Notes: a model not told the origin generated them from the sequence alone. Positions 33,538-42,956 are shown, counted from the first letter of the stretch. The stretch: DNA of 64,000 nt from Nocardioides marmotae (GCF_013177455.1 NZ_CP053660.1:3782001-3846000), one strand, 5' to 3'. Numbers and translations: made by a program.

Positions 33538-34413
33538 ATGGCGATGAGGGAGCGCCTCCGGCGCCGAAGTGGTACGTCCGGGGCGGATGGGACGGAGATC
33601 GCGACGCCCGAGGGCGGCGCGACCGCGGTGGCCGTCGAGGAGCGGACGAGGGAGCCCGAGCCGGTGGCCGCGGCGCGGCCCGCACCCGTCGTACGGCGCC
33701 GGCGCGGGGTCGGCGACCTCGAGCCCGTGCTGCTGCTCCGGGCCGCCCACCCCAAGCAGGCGGCCGTCACGGCGCTCGGCATCGCCGCGTGCGCAGCGCT
33801 CGCGGGCCGGGAGCTGCGCGAGGTCGGCGTCGTGCTGCTGACCGTGCTGGTCGGCCAGACGATCCTGGGCTGGCACAACGACCTCGTCGACCGGGGCCGC
33901 GACGCCCGGCACGACCTGCCGGGCAAGCCCGTCGCGCAGGGCCGGCTCGACCCGGGCTCGGTGTGGTTCGCGATCGCCTGCGCCGCGCTGCTGCTGGTCC
34001 CGCTGGCCGTCTCGACCGGGATCACGGCCGGCAGCTGCTACCTCCTCGCTGTCGCGATCGGCCTGCTCGCCAATGTCGCGCTCCGCCGCGGCCTGCTCTC
34101 CTGGCTGCCCTGGGCGGCGTCGTTCGCGCTCTACCCGGCCTACCTCTCCTACGGCGGCTGGGGCGGCCAGCACGAGGGCAACCCGCCCGAGGTCGCCGTG
34201 GTGGTGCTCTTCGCGCTGCTCGGGGTCGGCGTCCACGTGCTGCGCGCGCTGTGGGGGCTGGTGCCGGACAACAAGGACGGCTGGACCTACCTGCCGCTGC
34301 GCCTGGGCCTGCGCCTGGGCGCCGCGCGGCTGCTCACCGTCACCTCGGTCTACCTCGGCGTGGTGCTGCTCGCGCTGGCCTTCGCCGGCACCTCGGTCGG
34401 GCTGTCCCGCTAG
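33538..34413 (+). CDS. UbiA-family prenyltransferase
   Basis: A 291-residue membrane protein with about eight hydrophobic segments after a ~55-residue charged N-terminus. The two Asp-rich motifs of the UbiA superfamily are visible: GWHNDLVDRGRDARHDLPG (NDxxDxxxD) and DNKDGWTYLPLRLG (DxxDG). These enzymes transfer isoprenoid chains to aromatic or sugar acceptors; the acceptor here is unknown. Start: ATG at 33538; a second ATG at 33544 and an upstream GTG are possible. Divergent from carD. Confidence 0.85.
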   Translation: MAMRERLRRRSGTSGADGTEIATPEGGATAVAVEERTREPEPVAAARPAPVVRRRRGVGDLEPVLLLRAAHPKQAAVTALGIAACAALAGRELREVGVVLLTVLVGQTILGWHNDLVDRGRDARHDLPGKPVAQGRLDPGSVWFAIACAALLLVPLAVSTGITAGSCYLLAVAIGLLANVALRRGLLSWLPWAASFALYPAYLSYGGWGGQHEGNPPEVAVVVLFALLGVGVHVLRALWGLVPDNKDGWTYLPLRLGLRLGAARLLTVTSVYLGVVLLALAFAGTSVGLSR

Positions 34414-34467
34414 CCACCGCTAGGCTGAGGCCCACCTTCGGCCGCTCACCCTGCGAGGCTCCAGAAC

Positions 34468-35052
34468 ATGCTGCTCCGACGCAACACCACGCTCGCCCTC
34501 GGCGCGCTCGTGCTGACCGTCCCCGTCCTGTCCTCCTGTGGGTTCAACCCCGCGACGGACCGGGTCAACACGATCTCGATGAGCGGGAACGAACGCTCCG
34601 GCTCCGTGGACGTCATCGGCGCGGTGATCGTGTCCGAGCGCGCCGGCTCCGGGACGTTCCTCACGACGTTCTCCAACAACCCCGGCGCCGAGGCCACCGA
34701 GATCGAGTCGATCTCCGCCGGCTCCGGCGCGGCCGTCGAGGCCGCCGAGTTCGAGCCCTACGCGCTCGCCGAGGGCGGCCTGGTCTCGCTGCTGCAGGAC
34801 GGCGGCGTCCGCCTGACCGGCGACTTCGACCCGGGCGACTTCGTGCCGCTGACCATCGGCTTCTCCTCCGGCGAGCAGGTCTCGGTGACCGTCCCGGTCG
34901 TCCCCGCGTGCGATGAGTACGACGGCCTCGACGACGCCCCGCAGGCCGCGGGCACCGCCCCGTCGGACGCCGAGCCCTACGACTGCGCCGCCGTCTCGGT
35001 CGAGCCGCACGGCACCGAGGGCTCCGAGGCGCCGGAGGCGGAGACCGAGTGA
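34468..35052 (+). CDS. Lipoprotein of unknown function
   Basis: A 194-residue exported lipoprotein: signal peptide with lipobox VLSSC (Cys24), then a ~120-residue beta-rich domain (INTISM..., [16 protein letters not shown]) and an acidic tail. It resembles the small copper-chaperone-like or DUF lipoproteins common in Nocardioides, but I cannot name a family; the Met/His copper motif is absent. Its stop overlaps the gpmA start by four bases (GTGA). Confidence 0.75.
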   Translation: MLLRRNTTLALGALVLTVPVLSSCGFNPATDRVNTISMSGNERSGSVDVIGAVIVSERAGSGTFLTTFSNNPGAEATEIESISAGSGAAVEAAEFEPYALAEGGLVSLLQDGGVRLTGDFDPGDFVPLTIGFSSGEQVSVTVPVVPACDEYDGLDDAPQAAGTAPSDAEPYDCAAVSVEPHGTEGSEAPEAETE

Positions 35053-35789
35053 CCTCCACCCTGGTGCTGCTCCGCCACGGCGAGAGCGAGTGGAACGCGA
35101 AGAACCTCTTCACCGGTTGGGTGGACGTCAACCTGACCGAGAAGGGCCGCGCCGAGGCCGTCCGCGGCGGCGAGCTCATGCGTGAGGCCGGCGTCCTGCC
35201 CGACGTCGTCCACACCTCCCTGCAGCGCCGGGCGATCAACACCGCCGGCCTCGCCCTCGACGCCGCCGACCGGCACTGGATCCCGGTGCGCCGGTCCTGG
35301 CGGCTCAACGAGCGCCACTACGGCGCCCTCCAGGGCAAGGACAAGAAGCAGACCCTCGCGGAGTTCGGCGAGGAGCAGTTCATGCTCTGGCGCCGCTCCT
35401 TCGACGTGCCCCCGCCGCCGCTCGACGACGACGCCGAGTACTCCCAGGTCGGGCTCCCGCAGTACGCCGACCTCGGCGAGGAGATGCCCCGCACCGAGTG
35501 TCTCAAGGACGTCATCGGCCGGTTCCTCCCCTACTGGGAGTCCGCGATCGTCCCCGACCTCCGCGCCGGCAACGTCGTGCTCGTCGCCGCGCACGGCAAC
35601 TCGCTGCGTGCGCTCGTCAAGCACCTCGACCAGATCAGCGACGAGGACATCGCCGGGCTGAACATCCCTACCGGCATGCCGATGGTCTACGAGCTCGACG
35701 AGGACATGCGGCCCACCGCCCCCGGTCGCTACCTCGACCCCGAGGCGGCCGCCGCGGCAGCCGCCGCCGTCGCCAACCAGGGTCGCTGA
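35049..35789 (+). CDS. gpmA: 2,3-bisphosphoglycerate-dependent phosphoglycerate mutase
   Basis: A 246-residue glycolytic/gluconeogenic enzyme. The phosphohistidine motif [10 protein letters not shown] carries the catalytic His, followed by [37 protein letters not shown] and [10 protein letters not shown] with the second His. It ends in a short poly-Ala tail. GTG start coupled to the preceding lipoprotein. Its position beside phoU/senX3/regX3 is conserved in actinobacteria. Confidence 0.96.
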   Translation: MTSTLVLLRHGESEWNAKNLFTGWVDVNLTEKGRAEAVRGGELMREAGVLPDVVHTSLQRRAINTAGLALDAADRHWIPVRRSWRLNERHYGALQGKDKKQTLAEFGEEQFMLWRRSFDVPPPPLDDDAEYSQVGLPQYADLGEEMPRTECLKDVIGRFLPYWESAIVPDLRAGNVVLVAAHGNSLRALVKHLDQISDEDIAGLNIPTGMPMVYELDEDMRPTAPGRYLDPEAAAAAAAAVANQGR

Positions 35790-35792
35790 GCA

Positions 35793-35819
35793 GGAGCGGG
35801 CGAGGAACGAGCCCGCTCC
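35793..35819 (+). terminator. Hairpin after gpmA with loop GAGGAACGA
   Basis: GGAGCGGGC-GAGGAACGA-GCCCGCTCC: a 9-bp perfect stem starting 4 bases after the gpmA stop. The 9-base loop is identical to that of the next hairpin (35847-35869) although the stems differ. Confidence 0.6.
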
Positions 35820-35846
35820 GTGGGCTCAGGGAGATCGAGCAAGCCG

Positions 35847-35869
35847 CGCGACCGAGGAACGAGGTCGCG
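35847..35869. repeat. Second hairpin with the same GAGGAACGA loop
   Basis: CGCGACC-GAGGAACGA-GGTCGCG: 7-bp stem, 9-base loop. It is followed by three tandem CTCGCCGGGCC units (~35912-35950) and a degenerate copy of the 55-bp dispersed repeat (35951-35995), filling the gene-free stretch before the phoU stop. Confidence 0.6.
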
Positions 35870-36004
35870 ACCGGCGGGTCGAGATCCGGTGACCTCTGGC
35901 TGAGGCCCTGGGCCTCTCGCCGGGCCCCTCGCCGGGCCTCTCGCCGGGCCTCGACACGGTCGGCGCCGGCGCGTCTCCCTGCTCGACCGGCGGGGCAGCC
36001 CACC

Positions 36005-36661
36005 TCAGGCGGTGACCGAGGTGGGGTTGTCTCCGGTGACCACGAAGACGACCCGGTTGGCGACCGAGACGGCGTGGTCGGCGATCCGCTCGTAGTAGCG
36101 CCCCAGCAGGGCGATGTCGACGGCCGCCTCCACGCCGTGGCCCCAGTCCTCGGCGAGCAGCTCGGTGAAGCTGCGGCGGCGCAGCTGGTCCATCTCCTCA
36201 TCGGCGCGGCCCAGCGCGATCGCGGCGGCGACGTCGCGGCGGATGATGATCTCCGCGACCCGGCGGACCATGTCCTCGGCGACGGTCGCCATCTGCTCGA
36301 TGGTGGGCCGCACCTCCTCGGGGACCGCGATGCCGGGCACGCGCAGGCGGGCGATCTTGGCGACGTGGACCGACAGGTCGCCCATCCGCTCGAGCTCGCT
36401 GACCATCCGCAGCGCCGCGACGACGGTGCGCAGGTCGCGGGCGACCGGGGCCTGCAGGGACAGCAGCTGGAAGGCCGACTCCTCGACCTCCTCGCGGGCC
36501 CGGTCGATCTCGACGTCGCCGCTGATGACCCGCTCGGCGAGCTCGGCGTCGCCGGTCAGCAGCGCGCGGCTGGCGTCGCCGACGGCCAGCTCGACGCGGC
36601 CGCAGATGCCGGCGAGATCGACGAAGACGGACTCGAGCTGCTCATGGAAGACATCGCGCAT
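36005..36661 (-). CDS. phoU: Phosphate signalling protein PhoU
   Basis: A 218-residue all-helical protein with two PhoU repeats; metal-binding stretches are seen around SELERMGDLSVHVAKIA and GRYYERIADHAVSVANRV (E-R-x-x-D motifs). PhoU dampens the phosphate two-component system, here SenX3-RegX3, whose genes are divergent just upstream. The PHO box at 36701-36722 lies in the shared promoter region. Length is normal. Confidence 0.95.
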   Translation of the reverse strand: MRDVFHEQLESVFVDLAGICGRVELAVGDASRALLTGDAELAERVISGDVEIDRAREEVEESAFQLLSLQAPVARDLRTVVAALRMVSELERMGDLSVHVAKIARLRVPGIAVPEEVRPTIEQMATVAEDMVRRVAEIIIRRDVAAAIALGRADEEMDQLRRRSFTELLAEDWGHGVEAAVDIALLGRYYERIADHAVSVANRVVFVVTGDNPTSVTA

Positions 36662-36700
36662 GGGACGAGGGTCCGCCACGGTGAGCAACGGGCGGCGGGC

Positions 36701-36722
36701 GCGGGGTGAACGCGGGGTGAAC
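36701..36722. promoter_or_regulatory. PHO box: two perfect 11-bp direct repeats
   Basis: GCGGGGTGAAC occurs twice without a gap (36701-36711, 36712-36722). On the minus strand the unit reads GTTCACCCCGC, matching the GTTCACC direct-repeat units of Streptomyces PhoP boxes and the RegX3 target pattern. It lies between phoU and senX3, 40 bases from phoU and 60 from senX3, so it probably mediates autoregulation by RegX3. Confidence 0.8.
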
Positions 36723-36782
36723 GTTGGTGGACCGGGCCCCCGATCGGCGGGTGGGCCGACCTGGCCGCCGTACGATCGCAGC

Positions 36783-37949
36783 GTGGACCCGACGATGCAG
36801 GCGTTCCTCGCCGCGATCATCGGGGCGCTGGTCGGTAGCGCCGCCGTGCTGGCCTGGGCGGTCAGCGAGCGGCAGCAGCACCGGCTCCCCCCGGCCGAGG
36901 AGCCGGTCGTCCCGCCGGGCGTCGCGACCGTGCTGTCGGTGCTCCGCAGCAGCGCGGTGGTCGTCGACGAGTCCGACACCGTGCTCAAGGCCAGCGCGCC
37001 GGCGTACTCCATGGGCCTGGTCCGCGGCACCGCGTTGACCTCCGAGGAGCTGGCCGACCTGGTGCGCCAGGTGCGCCGCGACGGGCAGATCCGGGAGACC
37101 GAGCTGATCATCGCCCGCACCGGCGCCCCCTCGCGCAACGTGACCGCCCGCGTGGCGCCGCTGGGCTCGCGGCTGGTGCTGGTGCTGGTCGAGGACCGCA
37201 CCCGGGAGCGGCGGGTGGAGGCGGTGCGCCGCGACTTCGTCGCCAACGTCAGCCACGAGCTCAAGACGCCGGTCGGCGCGATCCGGCTGCTCTCCGAGGC
37301 CGTCGCCGACGCCGCCGGGGACCCCGAGGCGGTCAAGCGCTTCTCCGCCCGGATGCTGGTGGAGAGCGAGCGGCTCGGGCAGCTGGTCCAGCAGATCCTC
37401 GAGCTCTCCCGGCTCCAGGGCGACGACCCGCTCGAAGCGCCGCAGCCGGTGCCGGTCGACGAGGTCATCGAGGTCGCGGTCGACACCAGCGCGATCGACG
37501 CCGACGCCAAGCAGATCACCGTCGTCACCGGCGGCACGACCGGGCTCCGCGTCCTCGGCAACGCCGAGCAGGTCACCGCGGCGGTCTCCAACCTGGTCGC
37601 CAACGCGGTGTCGTACTCCGACCCCGACTCCACCGTCCTGGTCTCCACCAAGGCCGAGGACGGCATGGTCGAGATCTCGGTGGTCGACCAGGGCATCGGC
37701 ATCCCCAGCCGGGAGATCGAGCGGATCTTCGAGCGCTTCTACCGCGTCGACCCCGCCCGGCACCGCTCGACCGGCGGCACCGGCCTCGGGCTGTCCATCG
37801 TCAAGCACGTCGCCGCCACCCACGGCGGCGAGGTCCGCGTCTGGTCGGTCGAGGGGCAGGGGTCCACGTTCACCCTGACCCTGCCGCAGGCCGCCGACCG
37901 CGCCGAACCGCACGTCTCGGACCCCGTCAACCAGGAGGAATGCCCGTGA
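36783..37949 (+). CDS. senX3: Phosphate-sensing histidine kinase SenX3
   Basis: A 388-residue membrane kinase. One or two N-terminal hydrophobic segments (~5-27), a PAS-like region (~45-135), the H-box FVANVSHELKTPVGAIRLLS with the phospho-accepting His (~159), and ATPase boxes NLVANAVSYS (N), DQGIGIP (G1), FERFYRVD (F) and GTGLGLSIVKH (G2). Phosphorylates RegX3 under phosphate limitation in relatives. GTG start at 36783. Overlaps the regX3 start by four bases. Confidence 0.95.
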   Translation: MDPTMQAFLAAIIGALVGSAAVLAWAVSERQQHRLPPAEEPVVPPGVATVLSVLRSSAVVVDESDTVLKASAPAYSMGLVRGTALTSEELADLVRQVRRDGQIRETELIIARTGAPSRNVTARVAPLGSRLVLVLVEDRTRERRVEAVRRDFVANVSHELKTPVGAIRLLSEAVADAAGDPEAVKRFSARMLVESERLGQLVQQILELSRLQGDDPLEAPQPVPVDEVIEVAVDTSAIDADAKQITVVTGGTTGLRVLGNAEQVTAAVSNLVANAVSYSDPDSTVLVSTKAEDGMVEISVVDQGIGIPSREIERIFERFYRVDPARHRSTGGTGLGLSIVKHVAATHGGEVRVWSVEGQGSTFTLTLPQAADRAEPHVSDPVNQEECP

Positions 37950-38626
37950 CCCGGGTACTCGTCGTCGAGGATGAGGAGAGCTACAGCGACGCTCTCTCGT
38001 ACATGCTGCGCAAGGAGGGCTTCGAGGTGGCGATCGCCGCCGACGGCCACGCCGCGCTCGCGGAGTTCGAGCGCCACGGCGCGGACATCGTGCTGCTCGA
38101 CCTGATGCTCCCCGGCATCCCCGGCACCGAGGTCTGCCGCACCATCCGGCAGACCTCGAACGTCCCGGTGATCATGGTCAGCGCCAAGGACGACGAGGTC
38201 GACAAGGTCGTCGGGCTCGAGCTCGGCGCCGACGACTACGTCACCAAGCCCTACTCCCCCCGCGAGCTGGTCGCCCGGATCCGCGCGGTGCTGCGCCGCG
38301 GGCAGGAGCCCGCCGACCTCGCGCCCGCCACCTTGGAGGCCGGCCCGGTGCGGATGGACGTCGAGCGGCACGTCGTGACCGTCGACGGCCAGGAGCAGCG
38401 GCTGCCGCTGAAGGAGTTCGAGCTGCTCGAGCTGTTCCTGCGCAACCCCGGCCGGGTGCTCACCCGCGGCCAGCTCATCGACCGGGTGTGGGGCTCGGAC
38501 TACGTCGGGGACACCAAGACCCTCGACGTCCACGTCAAGCGGCTGCGCGCCAAGCTCGAGCCCGACCCCGGCGAGCCGCGCTACCTCGTCACCGTGCGCG
38601 GGCTGGGCTACAAGCTCGACCTGTAG
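37946..38626 (+). CDS. regX3: Response regulator RegX3 (OmpR/PhoB family)
   Basis: A 226-residue two-domain regulator. The receiver has acidic VVEDEES, phospho-acceptor Asp in LLDLMLPG, and VSAKDDE with Lys in TKPYSP. The C-terminal winged helix has the FELLELFLRNPGRVLTR and TLDVHVKRLRAKLE segments. Start choice: AGGAGGA directly abuts an ATG at 37940 but is ideally spaced (6-7 bases) from the GTG at 37946, which also makes a GTGA overlap with the senX3 stop; the GTG is therefore preferred. Probable ligand of the PHO box at 36701-36722. Confidence 0.95.
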   Translation: MTRVLVVEDEESYSDALSYMLRKEGFEVAIAADGHAALAEFERHGADIVLLDLMLPGIPGTEVCRTIRQTSNVPVIMVSAKDDEVDKVVGLELGADDYVTKPYSPRELVARIRAVLRRGQEPADLAPATLEAGPVRMDVERHVVTVDGQEQRLPLKEFELLELFLRNPGRVLTRGQLIDRVWGSDYVGDTKTLDVHVKRLRAKLEPDPGEPRYLVTVRGLGYKLDL

Positions 38627-38708
38627 CCGGCCGAACCTGGCAGCCGATCGCGCATCCACGTCCGGAAACCGCGTGTCCGGTGTCGGCGCCCGCTCCTAGG
38701 CTTGCCCG

Positions 38709-39653
38709 GTGACGACCGGTACGGCGACCTCCTCCTCGGCCCCCGCTCCCGCCACGCCCGGCCCGGCGTGGCTGCCGGTGGCCGCGGTCGGGGTGACGCT
38801 CGTGCTGTGGGCCTCGGCGTTCGTCGCGATCCGCCACCTCGCCGACGACTTCGGCCCCGGGTCGCTGTCGCTGGGGCGGCTCCTGGTCGGCTCGCTCGTC
38901 CTCGGCGCGTTCGTCGCGGGCCGGCGGCTCCCGCGGCCCACCGGCCGGCAGTGGGTCTCGCTGGTGACCATCGGCGTGCTCTGGTACGGCGTCTACAACG
39001 TCGCGCTCAACGCCGGGGAGCAGCGCGTCGACGCCGGCACGGCGGTGATGCTCATCCAGGTCTCGCCGGTGCTCATCGCGCTGCTGGCGGCGGTGTTCCT
39101 CGCCGAGCGGTTCACGCCCTACCTCGCGCTCGGCCTCGCGCTCGCCTTCGCCGGGGTGGCCGTCATCGCGTTCTCCACCTCCGAGGCCGAGGACCGCGAC
39201 CCGCTCGGCGTCGTGCTGTGCCTGGTCGCGGCGCTCGTCTACTCGATCAGCCTGGTGCTGCAGAAGCCGCTGGTCGCCCGGCTCTCCGCGCTCCACGTCA
39301 CCTGGCTGGCCTGCACGATCGGCGCGGTCGCCTGCCTGCCGTGGCTCGGCGAGCTGGTCGGCGACGTGCGCGACGCCCCGACCACCTCGGTGCTGTGGGT
39401 GGTCTACCTCGGCGTCTTCCCGACGGCGATCGCGTTCACGACGTACGCCTTCGCCCTCCAGCACATGACCGCCTCCAGCCTGGGCATCACCACCTACCTG
39501 GTCCCGCCGATCACCATCGTGCTCAGCGTGCTGCTGCTCTCCGAGGCCCCGCCGGCCATGGCGTACGTCGGCGGCGTGCTCGCGCTCGTCGGCGTCGCCG
39601 TCGCCCGGCGCAAGCCGCGGACGGTCGCGCAGGAGCCCGCGGCGGCTGCCTGA
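38709..39653 (+). CDS. EamA/DMT-superfamily transporter
   Basis: A 314-residue membrane protein with ten hydrophobic segments arranged as two EamA repeats (~20-155 and ~165-300). Motifs typical of the family: VALNAGEQRVDAGTAVMLIQ near the end of the first repeat and MTASSLGITTYLVPP in the second. Members export metabolites or amino acids; the substrate is unknown. GTG start. Monocistronic, convergent with the YbjN-like gene 16 bases away. Confidence 0.9.
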   Translation: MTTGTATSSSAPAPATPGPAWLPVAAVGVTLVLWASAFVAIRHLADDFGPGSLSLGRLLVGSLVLGAFVAGRRLPRPTGRQWVSLVTIGVLWYGVYNVALNAGEQRVDAGTAVMLIQVSPVLIALLAAVFLAERFTPYLALGLALAFAGVAVIAFSTSEAEDRDPLGVVLCLVAALVYSISLVLQKPLVARLSALHVTWLACTIGAVACLPWLGELVGDVRDAPTTSVLWVVYLGVFPTAIAFTTYAFALQHMTASSLGITTYLVPPITIVLSVLLLSEAPPAMAYVGGVLALVGVAVARRKPRTVAQEPAAAA

Positions 39654-39669
39654 GGCGCTGGTCGAGCCG

Positions 39670-40191
39670 CTAGCCGAGGCGGTCGGGGTCGGGGTCGGGC
39701 TCCTCGCCCGACTCCAGCCAGCCGCGGAACGCCTCGAGGTTGCGGGTGGACTCCCCGCGCAGCTTGCGCCACTCCCACTCCTTGCGGATGGAGGAGGCGA
39801 AGCCGAGCTCGAGGATCGCGTTGAACGACTCGTCGGCGTAGGTCAGCACCGAGCCGAGCAGCCGGTCGAGCTCCTCGGGACCGACCGAGGAGAGCGGCAG
39901 CCGGCCGTCGAGGTAGATGTCGCCGGTGCGGTCGACGGCGAAGGAGACGGCGTACATCCGCAGGTTGCGCTCGAGCAGCCAGCGGTAGACCCGCTCGTGG
40001 TTCTCGTCGGGGTTGCGGCAGACGAAGGCGTGCACCCCCAGCGCGTGCTCGCCGACGTCGAGGCGGACGGCGGTCTGCAGCTTCTTCTCGCCGGGGAGGG
40101 TGAAGGAGATGAGCCCCTCGCGGGTCTCCTCGAACTCGATGTCGTTCTCGGCCAGGTAGGCGCGGACGGTCTCGGCTGCCTCGGCGTTCAC
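39670..40191 (-). CDS. YbjN-domain protein
   Basis: A 173-residue cytoplasmic protein with the YbjN/type III secretion chaperone-like fold: EDYL-like N-terminal helix, beta strands around [17 protein letters not shown] and [20 protein letters not shown], then [10 protein letters not shown]. It sits directly downstream of mshA (GTGA overlap), exactly as Rv0487 follows mshA in Mycobacterium tuberculosis. Function unknown; the conserved coupling suggests a link to mycothiol synthesis. Confidence 0.88.
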   Translation of the reverse strand: MNAEAAETVRAYLAENDIEFEETREGLISFTLPGEKKLQTAVRLDVGEHALGVHAFVCRNPDENHERVYRWLLERNLRMYAVSFAVDRTGDIYLDGRLPLSSVGPEELDRLLGSVLTYADESFNAILELGFASSIRKEWEWRKLRGESTRNLEAFRGWLESGEEPDPDPDRLG

Positions 40192-41516
40192 GCCGCGACC
40201 ACGCGCATGCCGGAGCGGGCCTGGCGGTAGACCTCGAGGGTCGCGGCCGCGGTGGCCTCCCAGGAGAACTCCCGGGCCTGGGCGAGCGCGCCGGCGGCCA
40301 GCCGGTCGCGCAGGACCGGGTCGGTGACGACCCGCTCGAGCGCGGTGGCCCAGTCGCGGGGGTCGTGGCCCTCGATGAGCATCCCGCTGCGGCCGTCGCG
40401 GACGACGGTGGTCAGCCCGCCGACGGCGGCGGCGAGCACGGGGGTGCCGCAGGCCTGGGCCTCAGCGGCGACCAGCCCGAAGGACTCGTTGTACGACGGC
40501 ACGGCGACGGCCGTGGCGGCGGCGTACCAGCGCGCCAGCGAGGCCTGGTCGACCGGCGGGACGAACCGCACCACGTCGGTGATCCCCAGCTCGGCGGCGA
40601 GCGCGGCGAGCGACTCGGGGCGGTCCAGGCCGGAGCCCGAGGGGCCGCCGACGACGGGGACCACGAGCCGCGAGCGCAGGTGCGGGGAGCGGCGGAGCAG
40701 CTCGGCCACGGCGCGCAGCAGCACGTCGGGGGCCTTGAGCGGCTGGATCCGGCCGGCGAAGAGCAGGACGGCGGCCTCGCGCGGCAGGTCGAGCGCGGCG
40801 CGGGCGGCGGCCTGGTCGGCCGGGCAGAAGACCGACAGGTCGACGCCGGGGTGGACGACGTCCACGCGGGCCGGGTCGGCGTCGTACAGCTCGATGAGCT
40901 GCTTGGCCTCGAGGTCGGTGTTGGCGATGAGCCTGTCGGCGGCCTCGACGACCTGCTCCTCGCCGATGATCCGGGCGGCGGGCTCCGGGGCGTCGCCGGC
41001 GGCGAGCGCGGCGTTCTTGACCTTGGCCATCGTGTGCATCGAGTGCACCAGCGGCACGCCCCAGCGGTCGCGGGCGAGGGCGCCGACCTGGCCGGAGAGC
41101 CAGTAGTGGGAGTGCACGACGTCGTAGTGGCCCACCGGCTGGACCGCCTCCGCGCGGAGCACCTCGCGGGCGAAGACGCACAGCTGGCCGGGCAGCTCGG
41201 CCTTGGTCAGCCCCTCGAACGGGCCGGCGTGCACGTTGCGCACCGAGACCCCGTCGTACGCCTCGACGACCGGCGGCAGCGCCGAGCTGGTCGCGCGGGT
41301 GAAGATGTCGACCTCGACCCCGTGGCCGGCGAGCCGCTTGGCGACCTCGACGACGTAGACGTTCATGCCGCCGGCGTCACCAGTGCCCGGCTGGTCGAGC
41401 GGGGAGGTGTGCAGGCTGATCATCGCCAACCGCCTGATCGGGTCCACGCTCGTCCTTCCGCCGTCCACCGTGCCTCCGGTGGTCAACCCGTGGAGGGCGC
41501 GGGTTGTTCCCGTCAT
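40188..41516 (-). CDS. mshA: D-inositol-3-phosphate glycosyltransferase (mycothiol synthesis)
   Basis: A 442-residue GT4 enzyme that transfers GlcNAc from UDP-GlcNAc to inositol 3-phosphate, the first step of mycothiol synthesis. Recognised by [36 protein letters not shown] and the GT4 EX7E region [21 protein letters not shown]. The N-terminal ~30 residues are variable in the family. ATG at 41516 is supported by its ATGA overlap with the stop of the upstream membrane protein; an internal GTG (VDPIRRL) is an alternative. Order: membrane protein - mshA - YbjN. Confidence 0.94.
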   Translation of the reverse strand: MTGTTRALHGLTTGGTVDGGRTSVDPIRRLAMISLHTSPLDQPGTGDAGGMNVYVVEVAKRLAGHGVEVDIFTRATSSALPPVVEAYDGVSVRNVHAGPFEGLTKAELPGQLCVFAREVLRAEAVQPVGHYDVVHSHYWLSGQVGALARDRWGVPLVHSMHTMAKVKNAALAAGDAPEPAARIIGEEQVVEAADRLIANTDLEAKQLIELYDADPARVDVVHPGVDLSVFCPADQAAARAALDLPREAAVLLFAGRIQPLKAPDVLLRAVAELLRRSPHLRSRLVVPVVGGPSGSGLDRPESLAALAAELGITDVVRFVPPVDQASLARWYAAATAVAVPSYNESFGLVAAEAQACGTPVLAAAVGGLTTVVRDGRSGMLIEGHDPRDWATALERVVTDPVLRDRLAAGALAQAREFSWEATAAATLEVYRQARSGMRVVAA

Positions 41517-42016
41517 CGGGCGTGGCTTCCGGTGCCCGTTCGCCGCTGGCCCGGTCGCTGGTCGGCTCGATGGTCTGGTCGATGGTCTGGACGATGGTCG
41601 GCTCGATGGTCCGGTCGATGGTCTGGTCGATGACTCGGTCGCTGGGCCCGGCGCTGGGGCTCGTGCTGCGGCTCCCGCCGTTGCTGCCGGCGGGCGCGGA
41701 GCGTGGTGGCGCCCGCGACCAGGAGCGCCACGAGGCCGACGACGCCGCCGAGCGCGAGCCCGTCGCCGCCACCGCGCAGGACCGCCAGCACCGACCCGAC
41801 CAGCACCGGGAACGCCGCACCGACGACGACCCGGAGCCAGCCGATCTTCACCAGGGACGCGCCGTACGCCGCGAGCGCGACGGCCAGGGCGAGCAGACCT
41901 AGCCAGTACGCCGTGTCGCCGGCGGCGCCGCTGCCGAGCGGCCAGCGCGCCAGCCAGGCGAGGCCGCCGAGCAGTCCGGCGGCCCGGGCGAGCACGAGGA
42001 GGCGGTGCTGGGACAC
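41513..42016 (-). CDS. Small membrane protein with C-terminal (HRPD/HRAD) tandem repeats
   Basis: A 167-residue protein with four hydrophobic segments in the first ~105 residues ([39 protein letters not shown] and following) and a basic, His/Arg/Asp-rich tail built of HRPD and HRAD units. The tail is encoded by about seven 12-bp repeats (41554-41643). GTG start at 42016; stop overlaps the mshA ATG. Family unknown; the coupling to mshA supports that it is a real gene. Confidence 0.7.
   Translation of the reverse strand: MSQHRLLVLARAAGLLGGLAWLARWPLGSGAAGDTAYWLGLLALAVALAAYGASLVKIGWLRVVVGAAFPVLVGSVLAVLRGGGDGLALGGVVGLVALLVAGATTLRARRQQRREPQHEPQRRAQRPSHRPDHRPDHRADHRPDHRPDHRADQRPGQRRTGTGSHAR
41554..41643 (-). 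repeat. 12-bp tandem repeat array inside the coding region
   Basis: Units related to GGTCGATGGTCT (plus strand) repeat about seven times with small changes, keeping the reading frame. On the minus strand they encode alternating Asp-His-Arg-Pro/Ala. Copy number is likely to vary between strains. Confidence 0.8.
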
Positions 42017-42064
42017 GGCACGCCAGTGTGCCAGCGGCGACCGACACTCACCACAATGGTCCGC

Positions 42065-42847
42065 ATGAGCGAGCCGACCAGCCCCGAGAGCCCCGCTGCC
42101 CCCGCCCGTCGTACCGCCGTCGTCACCGGCGCCAGCAGCGGCATCGGGGCGGCGACCGCCCGCAGCCTGGCCGCGGAGGGCTTCCACGTCGTCTGCGCGG
42201 CGCGGCGCGCGGACCGGGTCGAGGCGCTCGCTGCGGAGATCGGCGGCACCGCCGTGGTCTGCGACGTGACCTCGGAGGAGTCGGTGGCGGCCCTGGCCGA
42301 GCTGGTCGGCGACCGGCTCGACATACTGGTCAACAACGCGGGCGGGGCCTTCGGGTCCGCGCCGGTGGCGGAGGCCGACAGCGACGAGTGGCGCCGGATG
42401 TACGAGGTCAACGTCATCGGCCTGATGCAGGTCACCCGCGCGCTGCTGCCCGCGCTGGTCGCCAGCGGCGCCGGGGTGGTCCTCAACGTCGGCTCGACCG
42501 CCGGGCGGATCGCCTACGAGGGCGGCGGCGGGTACGCCGCCGCCAAGCACGGCACCCAGGTCGTCACCGAGACCCTGCGCCTGGAGCTGTGGGACCAGCC
42601 GGTCCGCGTCTGCGAGATCGCGCCCGGGATGGTCAAGACCGACGAGTTCTCCCTCGTGCGGTTCGACGGCGACCGGGAGAAGGCGGAGGCGGTGTACGCC
42701 GGCGTCGCCGAGCCGCTGACCGCCGAGGACGTCGCCGACGCGATCACCTGGATGGTCACCCGGCCCCCGCACGTCAACATCGACGAGCTGGTCATCCGGC
42801 CCCGCGCGCAGGCCGCGCAGCACAAGGTGCACCGCGTCCTGGACTGA
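42065..42847 (+). CDS. Short-chain dehydrogenase/reductase (YdfG-like)
   Basis: A 260-residue SDR. NADP-type cofactor motif TGASSGIGAATA followed by CAARRADRVE (Arg suited to NADP phosphate), NNAG at VNNAGGAFG, catalytic Ser in VGSTAGRIAY and the YAAAKHG motif. The C-terminal VNIDELVIRPRAQ ending is typical of the YdfG/serine-3-dehydrogenase group acting on hydroxy acids. ATG start at 42065. Not obviously part of an operon. Confidence 0.9.
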   Translation: MSEPTSPESPAAPARRTAVVTGASSGIGAATARSLAAEGFHVVCAARRADRVEALAAEIGGTAVVCDVTSEESVAALAELVGDRLDILVNNAGGAFGSAPVAEADSDEWRRMYEVNVIGLMQVTRALLPALVASGAGVVLNVGSTAGRIAYEGGGGYAAAKHGTQVVTETLRLELWDQPVRVCEIAPGMVKTDEFSLVRFDGDREKAEAVYAGVAEPLTAEDVADAITWMVTRPPHVNIDELVIRPRAQAAQHKVHRVLD

Positions 42848-42956
42848 TCGCCTCTCGCGGGGTCTTCCGCGGGCAGCGCCGGCTTTCCGGCCGCTGTGCC
42901 GCGGTGTGGCCCGTTGCACGTCCCCGAGCGGCGCGAACCGTGGAAAGGTGAGCGCC

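Noticed and set aside
35049-38626. Possible novel regulatory island around gpmA-phoU-senX3-regX3
   Set aside because: The order is the conserved actinobacterial arrangement also known from mycobacteria; only the hairpins and PHO box are worth noting.
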